Assembly: GCA_031262405.1 (NCBI GenBank)
Contig: JAISHS010000006.1
Coordinates: forward strand, 1 to 48,015
Length of the DNA: 48,015 nt
Source of the DNA: Oscillospiraceae bacterium
GTDB taxonomy: Bacteria; Bacillota; Clostridia; Oscillospirales; Oscillospiraceae
Direction: 5' to 3'
Each line of letters begins with the position of its first letter. Position 1 is the stretch's first letter. Made by a program: the position numbers and the translations under genes. Below are positions 7,452 to 16,322 of the stretch, piece by piece. A model generated the notes under the pieces. That model did no database searches, was not told the DNA's origin, and was given only the letters and a program-made list of their open reading frames with translations.

Positions 7452-9188
7452 TTGCCGCTTGCGATTCTTATGCAGCTGCCCTACAACGCCGCCTTCGGCG
7501 GCGGCGAGCGCTTCAACACCGTCAACCTGAAGGGTTATACAATCGAAAACGTGGTTGAAGAGAAATTTTGCAATCAGGGCGAGCGCACCTATTGCCCGAT
7601 TCCCTTTTTCTTCACAGACACGGGCTTCGGGCTCTTCGCCGACACGGGGAAAGTAACCCGCTTCGAGTTCGGAGAGGACATTTTGGTCACCCTGCCGCCC
7701 CATACCCCGCTTTTCGTATTCTCCGGCTCCCCCCAAGGCATACTACAGGCCTATATAAGCCTCCTAAACACCCCACAACTACCCCCTGACTGGGTCTTCC
7801 TCCCCTGGGTCTCCGCCAACCGCTGGAACAGTCAGAAAAGAGTGGAGGAGCAGCTTCAATTACTGGAGGAAAACGACTTCCCGGCGGGGGTAATCGTCCT
7901 CGAGGCGTGGAGCGACGAGGCGACCTTCTATATCTGGAACGGTGCTGAATATGTTCCGAATCAGGAAGGTAACTTCGATTATTCGGACTTTTCATTCGAT
8001 AATTCCCCTTGGCCGGAGCCTCTAAAAATGATAGATCGCATCCACAAAGCAGGCTTGCACCTGCTCCTCTGGCAGGTCCCGGTCTACAAAAAAATCCCTC
8101 CCTCCGAGCCGCCGAATGAGCAGAACGCTCTCGACCGTCAGCAGGCGGTCTCTGAAAAGCTATGCGTCATGAATAGCGACGGTTCACCCTATGTAATCCC
8201 GGATAACCGCTGGTTTTCCGGCTCAGAAGTTCCTGATTTCACCAACCCCAAAACCCTTGACGCCTGGTTTTCGCGCCGAAAATACCTCCTAAAAATGGGC
8301 ATAGACGGCTTCAAAACCGACGGCGGCGAATTCATCTACGGCGACTCCGCCCTCTTTTCCGACGGCTCAGACGCCGCCGAGATGAAAAACCGCTATCCCC
8401 AGCTCTACACCCAGTCTTACACCGATTTCCTGCCCGAAAATACCGCGCTTTTCAGCCGCGCGGGCTATTCCGGCGCCCACGCCACGCCCATCCTCTGGGC
8501 GGGCGACCAGTGCTCCACCTTTGAGGAATTGCGCGCCCAGCTGCGCGCCGGACTCTCGAGCGCTATGAGCGGAATTATCTTCTGGGGGTTCGATATCGGC
8601 GGTTTTTCCGGGGAACTTCCAACTCCTGAGCTATATTTACGTGCGACACAGCTGGCTTGCTTCTGCCCAATAATGCAGTGGCACTCCGAGCCGGAGGGCG
8701 GCCAGTTCCGCGAAATCCGCGAGACTTATCTTGCCAATAATGAGCGCAGCCCCTGGAACATCGCGCGCTTTTCCGACGACCCGGAGTACCTAAACAAAAT
8801 CCGCTTTTACCACAAGCTGAGGGTAAAGCTGCAGCCCTATATCCGAAAACAGGCAAGGCTGGCTACCACCCAGCACCACCCTCTCATCTACCCACTGGCC
8901 TACCGCTACCGCCTAGATACCCACACCCATTCAATCGAAGATCAATTTATGCTTGGAGAAAAGTATCTGGTCTGTCCAATTTTATGGGAATCCACAACCA
9001 CTCGCACAATCTATCTCCCAGAGGGCAACTGGCACAGCTGCCTTAATACCACAACAAATAGTTTCGATTTTACGCCTAATAATACGAATTACGCAACATT
9101 CACCGGCAATCAAACCATAGAAGTATCGTCCGGCTGGCACATCCCGGTCTTCGAACGCCTTAAACAAGGAGGAGAGCAAATAACATGA
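7452..9188 (+). CDS. Glycoside hydrolase family 31 alpha-glucosidase, N-terminally truncated
   Basis: A 578-residue reading frame of a GH31 retaining alpha-glycosidase. The catalytic nucleophile is expected at Asp290 in GFKTDGGEF and the acid/base at Asp352 in LWAGDQC. The aromatic segments WVSANRWNSQ and LEAWSDEATFY are typical of the family. GH31 enzymes normally have a beta-sandwich domain of roughly 100 or more residues before GGGERFN. Here that motif is at residue 16, so the N-terminal part is missing. No ribosome binding site fits the TTG at 7452. The gene therefore looks decapitated next to the DUF262/HEPN cassette, although the catalytic barrel is intact. It overlaps the next GH13 gene by 4 bp, so they were one operon. 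Confidence 0.85.
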   Translation: MPLAILMQLPYNAAFGGGERFNTVNLKGYTIENVVEEKFCNQGERTYCPIPFFFTDTGFGLFADTGKVTRFEFGEDILVTLPPHTPLFVFSGSPQGILQAYISLLNTPQLPPDWVFLPWVSANRWNSQKRVEEQLQLLEENDFPAGVIVLEAWSDEATFYIWNGAEYVPNQEGNFDYSDFSFDNSPWPEPLKMIDRIHKAGLHLLLWQVPVYKKIPPSEPPNEQNALDRQQAVSEKLCVMNSDGSPYVIPDNRWFSGSEVPDFTNPKTLDAWFSRRKYLLKMGIDGFKTDGGEFIYGDSALFSDGSDAAEMKNRYPQLYTQSYTDFLPENTALFSRAGYSGAHATPILWAGDQCSTFEELRAQLRAGLSSAMSGIIFWGFDIGGFSGELPTPELYLRATQLACFCPIMQWHSEPEGGQFREIRETYLANNERSPWNIARFSDDPEYLNKIRFYHKLRVKLQPYIRKQARLATTQHHPLIYPLAYRYRLDTHTHSIEDQFMLGEKYLVCPILWESTTTRTIYLPEGNWHSCLNTTTNSFDFTPNNTNYATFTGNQTIEVSSGWHIPVFERLKQGGEQIT

Positions 9189-10831
9189 CAGATAAAAACT
9201 GGTGGAAAAACGCCGTGGTGTATCAGATCTACCCGCGCAGCTTTCAAGATATGGACGGCGACGGGATCGGCGATCTGCGCGGGATTATTGAGCGGCTGGA
9301 CTACTTGGAAAAGCTCGGCGTGGACGTAATATGGCTGAGCCCGGTCTACGCCTCGCCCATGGTGGACAACGGCTACGACATAAGCGATTACCGCGCCATA
9401 AATCCCCTCTTCGGGACGATGGAGGACTTTGACGAGCTATTAAGCGCTCTTCACTCACGCGGAATGCGCCTCATTATGGACCTCGTCGTGAACCACACTT
9501 CCAGCGAGCACCCTTGGTTTCAGGAGGCTCGGAAGAGCCGCGACAACCCCTATCGCGGCTACTACATCTGGCGTGAAGGCAAGGATGGCGAGCCCCCGAA
9601 CAACTGGATCAGCTGGTTTTCCGGCTCGACCTGGGAATACAATCCCCCGACCGGCGACTACTATCTCCACATCTTCGCGAAGGAGCAGCCCGATCTCAAC
9701 TGGCGCAACCCGAAGGTGCGAGAGGAGATTTTCGACATGATGCGCTGGTGGCTGGATAAGGGCGTGGACGGCTTCCGCATGGACGTTATCAGCTTGATCT
9801 CCAAGCCGGAGGAGCTTCCCGACGACCCAAGGGGCGACCTCTCCCCCTACTGCATAAACGGCCCGCACGTGCACGAATACCTGCGCGAAATGAACGAAAA
9901 GGTGCTCTCAAAATACGACATTATGACGGTGGGCGAGTGCCCCGGAATGACGGTTGAGCAGGCGAAAATCTACGCCGGCTTCGACTCCGGTGAGCTGAAT
10001 ATGGTTTTCCAGTTCGAGCACACCGGCCTAACCGACGGGGAATTTGGTAAATGGACGGACAAAAAAACGCCGCTTCCGGCCTTGAAGCGGGTCTTTGAAA
10101 AGTGGCAGACCGGGCTTTTCGGCGAGAGCTGGAACAGCCTCTTCTGGGGTAATCACGACCAGCCCCGCGCCGTCACCAAATTCGGCGACCATTCTCCCGA
10201 ATACAGTGACTTGTCCGCGAAAATGCTCTGCTGCTGTCTCTATTTCATGCAGGGCACGCCCTATATCTATCAGGGGGACGAGCTGGGCACGCCCAACCCC
10301 GGCTTTGATGAGCTGGCGCATTACCGCGACATCGAGAGCATAAACGCCTATCGCGATTTCGTCGATTCCGGAATCCTTGACGAGCCGACGATGCTGCGCT
10401 ATCTCGCGCGCACCGGCCGCGACAACGCGAGGACGCCCATGCAGTGGGCTCCTAACGGCGGCTTCACCACGGGCAAGCCCTGGATTTCTTACGGCGGCAG
10501 CACTCGCGCGGTGAACGCGGAAATGCAGCTTCAAGACCCCGACTCGGTTTTCTGCTTCTATAAAAAGGTCTTAGAGCTTAGAAAAAGCCTCCCGCTCGTC
10601 CGGGAGGGCAGCTTCGAGCTGCTGCGTCCGGAGCACGAGAGCCTCTTTGTCTACATTCGTCGCTTCGAGGGGCAGACACTATTGGTGCTCTGCAATTTCT
10701 CCGCCGAGTGGGTTACGCTACCGGACAACTGCCGCCCCGCCTCCGGCACGCCGGTGATAGCGAACTATCCGGAAACCGCGCGGCTTGAGGGAGCGCTTTT
10801 GCCCTACGAGTGTAGGGTGTATATCGTCTGA
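9185..10831 (+). CDS. GH13_31 oligo-1,6-glucosidase / alpha-glucosidase
   Basis: A 548-residue cytoplasmic GH13 enzyme (no signal peptide) that releases glucose from the non-reducing ends of isomalto- or malto-oligosaccharides. Conserved regions are visible: DLVVNHTS, the nucleophile Asp200 in GFRMDVIS, the acid/base Glu251 in VGECPG, and NHDQPR with Asp325. QPDLNW marks the oligo-1,6-glucosidase subfamily. Val follows the nucleophile, which in this subfamily is associated with alpha-1,6 preference, whereas Thr is usual for alpha-1,4. The ATG overlaps the GH31 stop and AGGAGAG precedes it. It pairs functionally with the GH66 enzyme downstream. Confidence 0.93.
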   Translation: MTDKNWWKNAVVYQIYPRSFQDMDGDGIGDLRGIIERLDYLEKLGVDVIWLSPVYASPMVDNGYDISDYRAINPLFGTMEDFDELLSALHSRGMRLIMDLVVNHTSSEHPWFQEARKSRDNPYRGYYIWREGKDGEPPNNWISWFSGSTWEYNPPTGDYYLHIFAKEQPDLNWRNPKVREEIFDMMRWWLDKGVDGFRMDVISLISKPEELPDDPRGDLSPYCINGPHVHEYLREMNEKVLSKYDIMTVGECPGMTVEQAKIYAGFDSGELNMVFQFEHTGLTDGEFGKWTDKKTPLPALKRVFEKWQTGLFGESWNSLFWGNHDQPRAVTKFGDHSPEYSDLSAKMLCCCLYFMQGTPYIYQGDELGTPNPGFDELAHYRDIESINAYRDFVDSGILDEPTMLRYLARTGRDNARTPMQWAPNGGFTTGKPWISYGGSTRAVNAEMQLQDPDSVFCFYKKVLELRKSLPLVREGSFELLRPEHESLFVYIRRFEGQTLLVLCNFSAEWVTLPDNCRPASGTPVIANYPETARLEGALLPYECRVYIV

Positions 10832-10881
10832 CGCCTACCACAATGGTACAGAGCCTCCCTAGATTGTATATTAAATTTCTG

Positions 10882-10910
10882 CTGACAAGCAAAAAATCTC
10901 GTGATATACT
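10882..10910 (+). promoter_or_regulatory. Promoter of the kinase/regulator operon
   Basis: CTGACA (10882-10887) and TATACT (10905-10910) are separated by 17 bp and lie 34 bp before the kinase start. Confidence 0.7.
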
Positions 10911-10943
10911 GAGCGAGACAAGGGCTTGGAGGTGAATACTGTC

Positions 10944-12806
10944 ATGGGAGCAAAGCTTGGTCCCGCCTGTGAGCAAAATAAGGAAAAAGAGTCAGATAGT
11001 CTACATGGGCATCTGGCGGGGAAAAGGCTAAAAGACTTTTTCCAGACCAATAACATGCGGAAAAGGATGTTGCAGATAATATCTCTGCTGATTTTCGCGA
11101 CTGCAATAATTCTTTCCGTTTTGAATTACCTCCGTTTTTCTTCTGACTATACGCAGAAGTCCGCCAAAAATGTACAGCAGCTTGTCGAGCAGGTGTCAAA
11201 AAATGTGGAGAACTATTTGGACGGCATTGCCCAGCTTTGTTCAAGTCCGTATTACAGCAGCAGCGTTATGTCGCTGCTTGACCGCGAGAGTCACTCCGAA
11301 CAAGAGGCGCTTGAGAAACGCCGAGAGATTGAGGGCTATTTGCAGCAGGTCATGATGTCCCCGCGAAAAGATATAATAGGCGCGTATATTATTTCCGACG
11401 CGATTTACTACAATTCCAGAACCGGACACAGCAGTATTACGAATGATTACACTAACGAGCAGTGGTATCTTGACGCTCTGTCGTCGGACGAATCAATACT
11501 TCTGTCGGTGCACCCGGAGCAAATCGGCTCGTCCTCACGCATGGTGGTTTCCGTCGTAAAGCAAATAAGGAGCTTGCAGGATAACGACAAAACCTTGGGA
11601 GTAATAAGAATTGACGCAAACTATAGCGGCATAAAGGAGATATGCGACCGCATTTCTGTCAATCCGGGCGGCGCACTATTCATAGCCGATACTAACGGAA
11701 ACCTTATCTATTCCAATTCGCTTCTGCCATCATCTGTCACAACAGAACAAATTCACAGCTCCGCGAAGATAAATGACTTTTGCATACAGAAATTTCACGG
11801 AACGAACTACATTATCAATTCACAGACGATTTCAAATATTGGCTGGCAGGTTATTGAGGTTAATAACAAAGCTGAGATTACAAAGGAGGCTCAGGCAACG
11901 CTGCTCTTTAGCGTGATTTTTACTGTAGGCATGGCGGTGCTTGGCGTGGTAATATCCGCGTTCTTTATAAACAAGCATTTGAACCCTCTTTATAAAACCA
12001 TAAAACTAATGGAAAAAGTTGAAAACGGCGATTTGAGCGTGCGCGCGGACACAAACTGCTATGATGAAATTGCATACTTAAACGGCGAATTTAACAGTAT
12101 GCTTACGCGGATTCAAGAGATGGTTATTCAGGAAAACCAACTGACCAAGGAGATATATGAGGCCAAATATCTGCAAAGGCAGGCGCAGTATGAGGCGCTG
12201 CAGCGGCAAATACAACCCCATTTCCTGTTCAACACCCTCGGCACTATCAGTACATTGGCAAAGTGCGACAGAAGCGATGAGGTAATTTCCGGAATAGACC
12301 AGCTGGCGACGCTCCTGCGTGGGATTGTGAACGCGGGAAAAGAGATTTCGCTGGAGGCGGAGCTAAAAATAACCGAGAGCTATCTGCGCCTCCAGCAGCT
12401 GAGAAATGAGGCGCTTACTTATGATATTTGTACCGATGAGGTGGATTTGAGCTACCAGCTTCCGGCACTCACGATACAACCGATTGTTGAAAACGCCATA
12501 ACTCACGGCTGCGGTTCGTTGCAGGAAGGCGCTGATATCAAAATTGATATGTGGTATGAGGGTGATCGACTCATCATATCTGTCTATGACAATGGAAGCG
12601 GAATTGAGCCGGAGGTTCTCTCGCTACTTGAGGAGAGGCTCAGCACCGCCGAACAGCAGGGCGACGACGCGTCCTCCAGCGGAATCGCGCTGGTAAATAT
12701 TCAAGCCCGAATACGCCATAAATTCGGCGGAGCCTATGGTATTCACGTGCAGTCTGAGATCGACGGGGGAACCGCGGTAACTCTGATACTTCCAAGGAGG
12801 TCGTAA
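10944..12806 (+). CDS. Sensor histidine kinase of the LytS/YesM family
   Basis: A 620-residue membrane kinase. It has two membrane segments (about 43-62 and 319-343) enclosing a roughly 255-residue extracellular Cache-like sensor domain. A HAMP linker follows (about 344-397), then a coiled-coil, the His_kinase domain with phospho-acceptor His426 in IQPHFLFNTLG, and an HATPase domain (PIVENAITHG, NGSGI). The start is ATG at 10944, 7 bases or so after GGAGGTG. The response regulator gene overlaps its stop by one base. Its position just before a sugar ABC importer and GH66 suggests it senses extracellular oligosaccharide and controls that operon. Confidence 0.92.
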   Translation: MGAKLGPACEQNKEKESDSLHGHLAGKRLKDFFQTNNMRKRMLQIISLLIFATAIILSVLNYLRFSSDYTQKSAKNVQQLVEQVSKNVENYLDGIAQLCSSPYYSSSVMSLLDRESHSEQEALEKRREIEGYLQQVMMSPRKDIIGAYIISDAIYYNSRTGHSSITNDYTNEQWYLDALSSDESILLSVHPEQIGSSSRMVVSVVKQIRSLQDNDKTLGVIRIDANYSGIKEICDRISVNPGGALFIADTNGNLIYSNSLLPSSVTTEQIHSSAKINDFCIQKFHGTNYIINSQTISNIGWQVIEVNNKAEITKEAQATLLFSVIFTVGMAVLGVVISAFFINKHLNPLYKTIKLMEKVENGDLSVRADTNCYDEIAYLNGEFNSMLTRIQEMVIQENQLTKEIYEAKYLQRQAQYEALQRQIQPHFLFNTLGTISTLAKCDRSDEVISGIDQLATLLRGIVNAGKEISLEAELKITESYLRLQQLRNEALTYDICTDEVDLSYQLPALTIQPIVENAITHGCGSLQEGADIKIDMWYEGDRLIISVYDNGSGIEPEVLSLLEERLSTAEQQGDDASSSGIALVNIQARIRHKFGGAYGIHVQSEIDGGTAVTLILPRRS

Positions 12807-13588
12807 TGATGCTGACCGCTTTAATTGTTGAAGATGAAGCTGTTATGCGCGAATATTTGATGATGAACCTCAACAATATTCACAACCAATGGGTTGCGAA
12901 GGCCTGCGCCAGAGACGGCATTGAAGCGACGGCTCTCTTGGGGAAAACTCATTTTGACCTGGTAATCACAGATATCAAGATGCCACGCATGGGCGGCATG
13001 GAGTTGGCAAATCACATCAGTCTTAACATCCCGGATACAGACATAATTTTGCTTACCGGCTATGATGAGTTTGATTTTGCTCGAAGCGCAATACGTATCG
13101 GGGTGGCTGACTATCTTCTCAAGCCTCTCAGAGACGGGGAGCTGCACAGCATTCTTGACCGTCTTGCAACCAAATATGCCGGCAGCGAAGCTCAGGACAA
13201 GCCGCCGCGTGACAGCCGAGGCGAGGGCATTGCAGACGGAGCGGAAGCCCCCACGGGCAATCCGAACATCTTGCTTCAGCGAACCCGTAACTATATAGAA
13301 CGCCATTATATGCAGCCGATTTCGCTCAGTGAGATTGCCGATATAATGAAGGTTAATCCGGCGTATTTGAGCAGCATCTTTGAATCGGAGCAGGGAGAAT
13401 CCTATTCAAAATATGTCTTGCGGCTGCGTATGGAGAGAGCGGGACTGCTTCTTCGCACCCGACGCACGGAGAAAATAAACGACGTCGCAGCGCAGGTGGG
13501 GTACTTGTCCACGAAGCATTTTATAAACGTTTTCAAGAAGTATTACGGAGTAACGCCGTCGGAATTCCGCAGCAAAATTGAAGAATAG
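12806..13588 (+). CDS. YesN/AraC-family response regulator
   Basis: A 260-residue cytoplasmic response regulator. The receiver domain (1-125) has the acidic pair VEDE, phospho-acceptor Asp56 in LVITDIKMP, and the conserved Lys in YLLKPL. After an acidic linker (about 130-155) come two AraC-type helix-turn-helix motifs, with ISLSEIADIMKVNPAYLSSI and INDVAAQVGYLSTKHFINVF. AAGGAGG sits 5 bases before the ATG, and TAATG overlaps the kinase stop, so the pair is translationally coupled. It probably activates the downstream ABC/GH66 genes. Confidence 0.93.
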   Translation: MMLTALIVEDEAVMREYLMMNLNNIHNQWVAKACARDGIEATALLGKTHFDLVITDIKMPRMGGMELANHISLNIPDTDIILLTGYDEFDFARSAIRIGVADYLLKPLRDGELHSILDRLATKYAGSEAQDKPPRDSRGEGIADGAEAPTGNPNILLQRTRNYIERHYMQPISLSEIADIMKVNPAYLSSIFESEQGESYSKYVLRLRMERAGLLLRTRRTEKINDVAAQVGYLSTKHFINVFKKYYGVTPSEFRSKIEE

Positions 13589-13597
13589 AGCTTCAGC

Positions 13598-13647
13598 AAA
13601 GAGGCAGGGCGATTCTTTTGGAAGCGCCTTGTCTCTTTGGCGTTTTT
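13598..13647 (+). terminator. Terminator after the two-component operon
   Basis: An AAAGAG...CTCTTT stem with G-U pairs extends over about 15 bp (13598-13638) and is followed by GGCGTTTTT. It separates the regulators from the importer genes. Confidence 0.65.
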
Positions 13648-13724
13648 CATAATAAACACTTTTGAACATTGACACTTTCATTTCGCACCTTAAAAAGCGG
13701 GTACTGAATCTAAAGAATAAAGTA

Positions 13725-13753
13725 TTTATAAAACAAACGCCAACTTGTATAAT
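13725..13753 (+). promoter_or_regulatory. Probable promoter of the dextran-type importer operon
   Basis: A perfect TATAAT is at 13748-13753. The -35 position (13725-13730) reads TTTATA, a poor match, as expected for an activator-dependent promoter. It lies about 90 bp before the binding-protein gene. Confidence 0.5.
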
Positions 13754-13844
13754 TAGTTATAGGAAGCATCGTAATCGCTTGTGTTTAGAGTCGGGTGCTT
13801 GATATGAGAGGAAAGTTAAAACTAAAATTGGAAAGGTGAAAACT

Positions 13845-15185
13845 ATGAAAAGGAAAATCTCTTTGCTACTCGTCGCGGCTGCCCTGTGTTCGCTGTTTGC
13901 CGGATGCAGCTCACCGGCGGCGGAAACCTCGGAAGCGCCGCCCGCCCCCGCGTCAAGCACCGAACCCAGCGAGCAGACGCCGGAGCTTAAGGACGTCGAT
14001 TTGGCGTTTTTCACGGGAAAAGTCGAGACCGTTGATTTGCTGGACGAAATAATCGCGGCCTATAACGCGCAAAGCGGCGGCATAACTGTTGAACAGGAAT
14101 ATCAGAACGACGCCAGCAACATAATCAAAATCAAGTTCGCCTCGGGCGCTGCCCCCGACGTCATGACTACTTATGAGCAGGAATATGTCGATCAGGGCAA
14201 ATACCTGGACCTCTCCGACTGGAACGACGTTTGGGATCGCCTTATCCCCTCCATGAGAGAAAACTGCACCGATCTCAACACCGGAAATCAGTTCCGCGTC
14301 TGCACCAACATGACTATGGCGGGCTTCTGGTATAACAAGGAGATATTTGAAACCCTGAATCTCGAGCCTGCGGACACTTGGGAGGGCTTTGTCGCCAATC
14401 TCGAAGCGATCAAGACCGCAATGCCTGACGTCGACCCCTGGTTTATCTTCGGTAGCGAGGCCTGGCACCTGGGTCACCTGATTGAGTTCATGCCCCACGG
14501 CTATATCAAGGCCAAGTTTGGCGCGACCGAGGCCAAGGAGGCAATGCTCGCCAATGACAAGGCGGTTTTGAACTTCGGCGACCCGAGCGGCGCTATGGCG
14601 ACCTTTGCAAGCGGTCTGCTCGAGGTGCAGAGCAAGGGGCTCATCAACGCAGACGTCCTGACCGCGACTAACGACAACTGCATAGACGCCTTCGTAACAG
14701 GCAAGGCCGCCATGTTCAGTAACGGTATGTGGTGCCTGTCCAGCATTCTGGAAAAAGACCCCTCAATGGCGGACAAAATCGGCTTCATGCCCTATCCGTC
14801 CATGATGGCAGACGGAACCCCGATGGTGCTTGTGGCGGAGGACTCCGGCTACAGCATAAGCGCAGACACGCAGTATATAGAAGAGGCAAAGAGCTTCCTA
14901 GAATATCTCTTCAGCGCGGAGAACCAGAAGAAATATTCCGAGAGCCTTGGCTCACCCTCGGCCTTCACAGATGTGGACGCCGATTGGGCGCCGGCCGCCG
15001 TGGTAGAGGGCGTTAACATCGCGATTGATTCCGCCGCAAACATCGGCTACACAAACGAAAAACCCGCCGGATTCTCGGGCGACGACGCCGGGCGCATGGT
15101 TCAGGACCTGCTGGCGGGACGCTATACTGCAGAGCAGTTCGCGACGGCCTATGAAGAGGCTTGGGACGCCGGTTTCGCGAGTTAG
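13845..15185 (+). CDS. Sugar ABC transporter substrate-binding lipoprotein
   Basis: A 446-residue family-1 solute-binding protein. The lipoprotein signal peptide has a basic start KRKIS, a hydrophobic core, and the lipobox LFAGC, with lipidated Cys near residue 21. A Ser/Pro/Glu-rich spacer follows. The mature part has the usual oligosaccharide-binder features (DVMTTYEQEY, a GFWYNKEIF hinge region). AAAGG lies 8 bases before ATG at 13845. A terminator follows the gene, so it is probably made in excess over the permeases. The substrate is inferred from the neighbouring GH66 and GH13_31 enzymes as isomalto-oligosaccharide or dextran fragments. Confidence 0.9.
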   Translation: MKRKISLLLVAAALCSLFAGCSSPAAETSEAPPAPASSTEPSEQTPELKDVDLAFFTGKVETVDLLDEIIAAYNAQSGGITVEQEYQNDASNIIKIKFASGAAPDVMTTYEQEYVDQGKYLDLSDWNDVWDRLIPSMRENCTDLNTGNQFRVCTNMTMAGFWYNKEIFETLNLEPADTWEGFVANLEAIKTAMPDVDPWFIFGSEAWHLGHLIEFMPHGYIKAKFGATEAKEAMLANDKAVLNFGDPSGAMATFASGLLEVQSKGLINADVLTATNDNCIDAFVTGKAAMFSNGMWCLSSILEKDPSMADKIGFMPYPSMMADGTPMVLVAEDSGYSISADTQYIEEAKSFLEYLFSAENQKKYSESLGSPSAFTDVDADWAPAAVVEGVNIAIDSAANIGYTNEKPAGFSGDDAGRMVQDLLAGRYTAEQFATAYEEAWDAGFAS

Positions 15186-15213
15186 AAAATAATTAGAATT
15201 ATCGATAGCTGAG

Positions 15214-15252
15214 GACTCGGGGTCAAGAAAAAGCTCTGACCCCGAGTCTTTA
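15214..15252 (+). terminator. Terminator between binding-protein and permease genes
   Basis: GACTCGGGGTCA (15214-15225) pairs perfectly with TGACCCCGAGTC (15237-15248), then TTTATA. Partial read-through here would set the binding protein above the permeases. Confidence 0.8.
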
Positions 15253-15416
15253 TAGAGCCTGTTCACACTAACCGAAATGACCAGATTTCGAGCGGATTTT
15301 TCGCCAGACTAGGCGACGCTTCGATGGAATAATTGGTTTATTTCGAGAAGTGGCAACGAAGTATGGCGGAAAATCCGCCGAAAGATGGCGTTGAGGGTTA
15401 GTGTGAACAGGCTCTA
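15253..15416. mobile_element. 164-bp MITE with 21-bp perfect terminal inverted repeats
   Basis: The element begins TAGAGCCTGTTCACACTAAC and ends with its exact reverse complement; the match runs 21 bp including terminal TA. The terminal TA is compatible with TA target duplication, as used by IS630/Tc1-mariner transposases. Inside are a GGCGGA/TCCGCC region and no reading frame. It sits between the substrate-binding protein terminator and the first permease gene and so lengthens the leader of the permease transcript. Confidence 0.85.
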
Positions 15417-15447
15417 GTATCCTCTATGCTTTTATGAGGAGGTAAGG

Positions 15448-16311
15448 ATGCAAAAAAAGAGAATTGATTACTCACAATTTCTCTCCCTGCCCGCTCTGAT
15501 TCTATTTAGCGTTTTCTTTGTCTATCCCCTGCTCAAGGGAGTGGGAATGAGTCTGACAAATTGGGACGGCATGGGCAAGGCCAGCTTCGTAGGCTTCAAA
15601 AACTTTATAGACTTCTTTGCCGACGAGCGTGCCATAAGCGACATCAGAACAACGCTCATCTTCGCCGTTGGCAGTGCGGTTCTCCTAAATCTGGTCGGTC
15701 TGGGCTATGCGGTTTTGATGAACAGCAGCTTTCGCGGAAAGAGCCTTGCCAGAGTGATAATATATCTGCCCGCGATAATAAGTCCGCTCATCATGGGCTA
15801 TATCTGGTATTTTCTCCTGCAACCCGGGCGCGGATTTCTGTATCACGCCTTCCAGCAGCTGGGGCTTCCGGACTTAATCGGAAACTGGATGAGCTCCTAT
15901 CCCTCCGCCCTCGCGGTTCTGGTGCTCGTGAATGTCTGGCAGTTTGCCGGAATGACGATGATAATCTATCTGGCGGGGCTACAATCCATTTCGGGCGATG
16001 TGCTCGAGGCCGCGCTCATCGACGGAGCCACACCTTGGCAGCGCTTTTACAGGGTAACGCTTCCGCTGCTTATGCCCGCGATAAGAATCAATGTAGTGAC
16101 AAATATAATCGGCTCGCTGTCCGTCTTCGACGTCATAATGTCGCTGACGGAGGGCGGCCCCGGCTATGCCACGGAGAGCTTGAGTATCTACATAATGCGT
16201 ATGTGCTATGGCAGCCGGACGGGATACTCAACGGCCGTGGCGATGATTTTGTTTCTTATAATTCTTGTTCCGGTGCTCATCTCAATGCGCCTAACCAAAT
16301 CCAAGGCATAG
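15448..16311 (+). CDS. Sugar ABC transporter permease, UgpA/MalF type
   Basis: A 287-residue inner-membrane permease with about six hydrophobic segments. The binding-protein-dependent transport motif DGATPWQRFYRVTLPLLMP (EAA loop, about residues 191-209) contacts the ATPase. AGGAGG precedes the ATG. A second permease gene follows after 11 bp. No ATPase gene is present in this cluster, so a shared MsmK/MalK-type ATPase elsewhere is expected. Confidence 0.92.
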   Translation: MQKKRIDYSQFLSLPALILFSVFFVYPLLKGVGMSLTNWDGMGKASFVGFKNFIDFFADERAISDIRTTLIFAVGSAVLLNLVGLGYAVLMNSSFRGKSLARVIIYLPAIISPLIMGYIWYFLLQPGRGFLYHAFQQLGLPDLIGNWMSSYPSALAVLVLVNVWQFAGMTMIIYLAGLQSISGDVLEAALIDGATPWQRFYRVTLPLLMPAIRINVVTNIIGSLSVFDVIMSLTEGGPGYATESLSIYIMRMCYGSRTGYSTAVAMILFLIILVPVLISMRLTKSKA

Positions 16312-16322
16312 GAGGGGTAATT

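Noticed and set aside
15561-16322. Long N-terminal extension of the second permease
   Set aside because: It overlaps the first permease in another frame, is not hydrophobic, and GGAGGGG marks the start at 16323.
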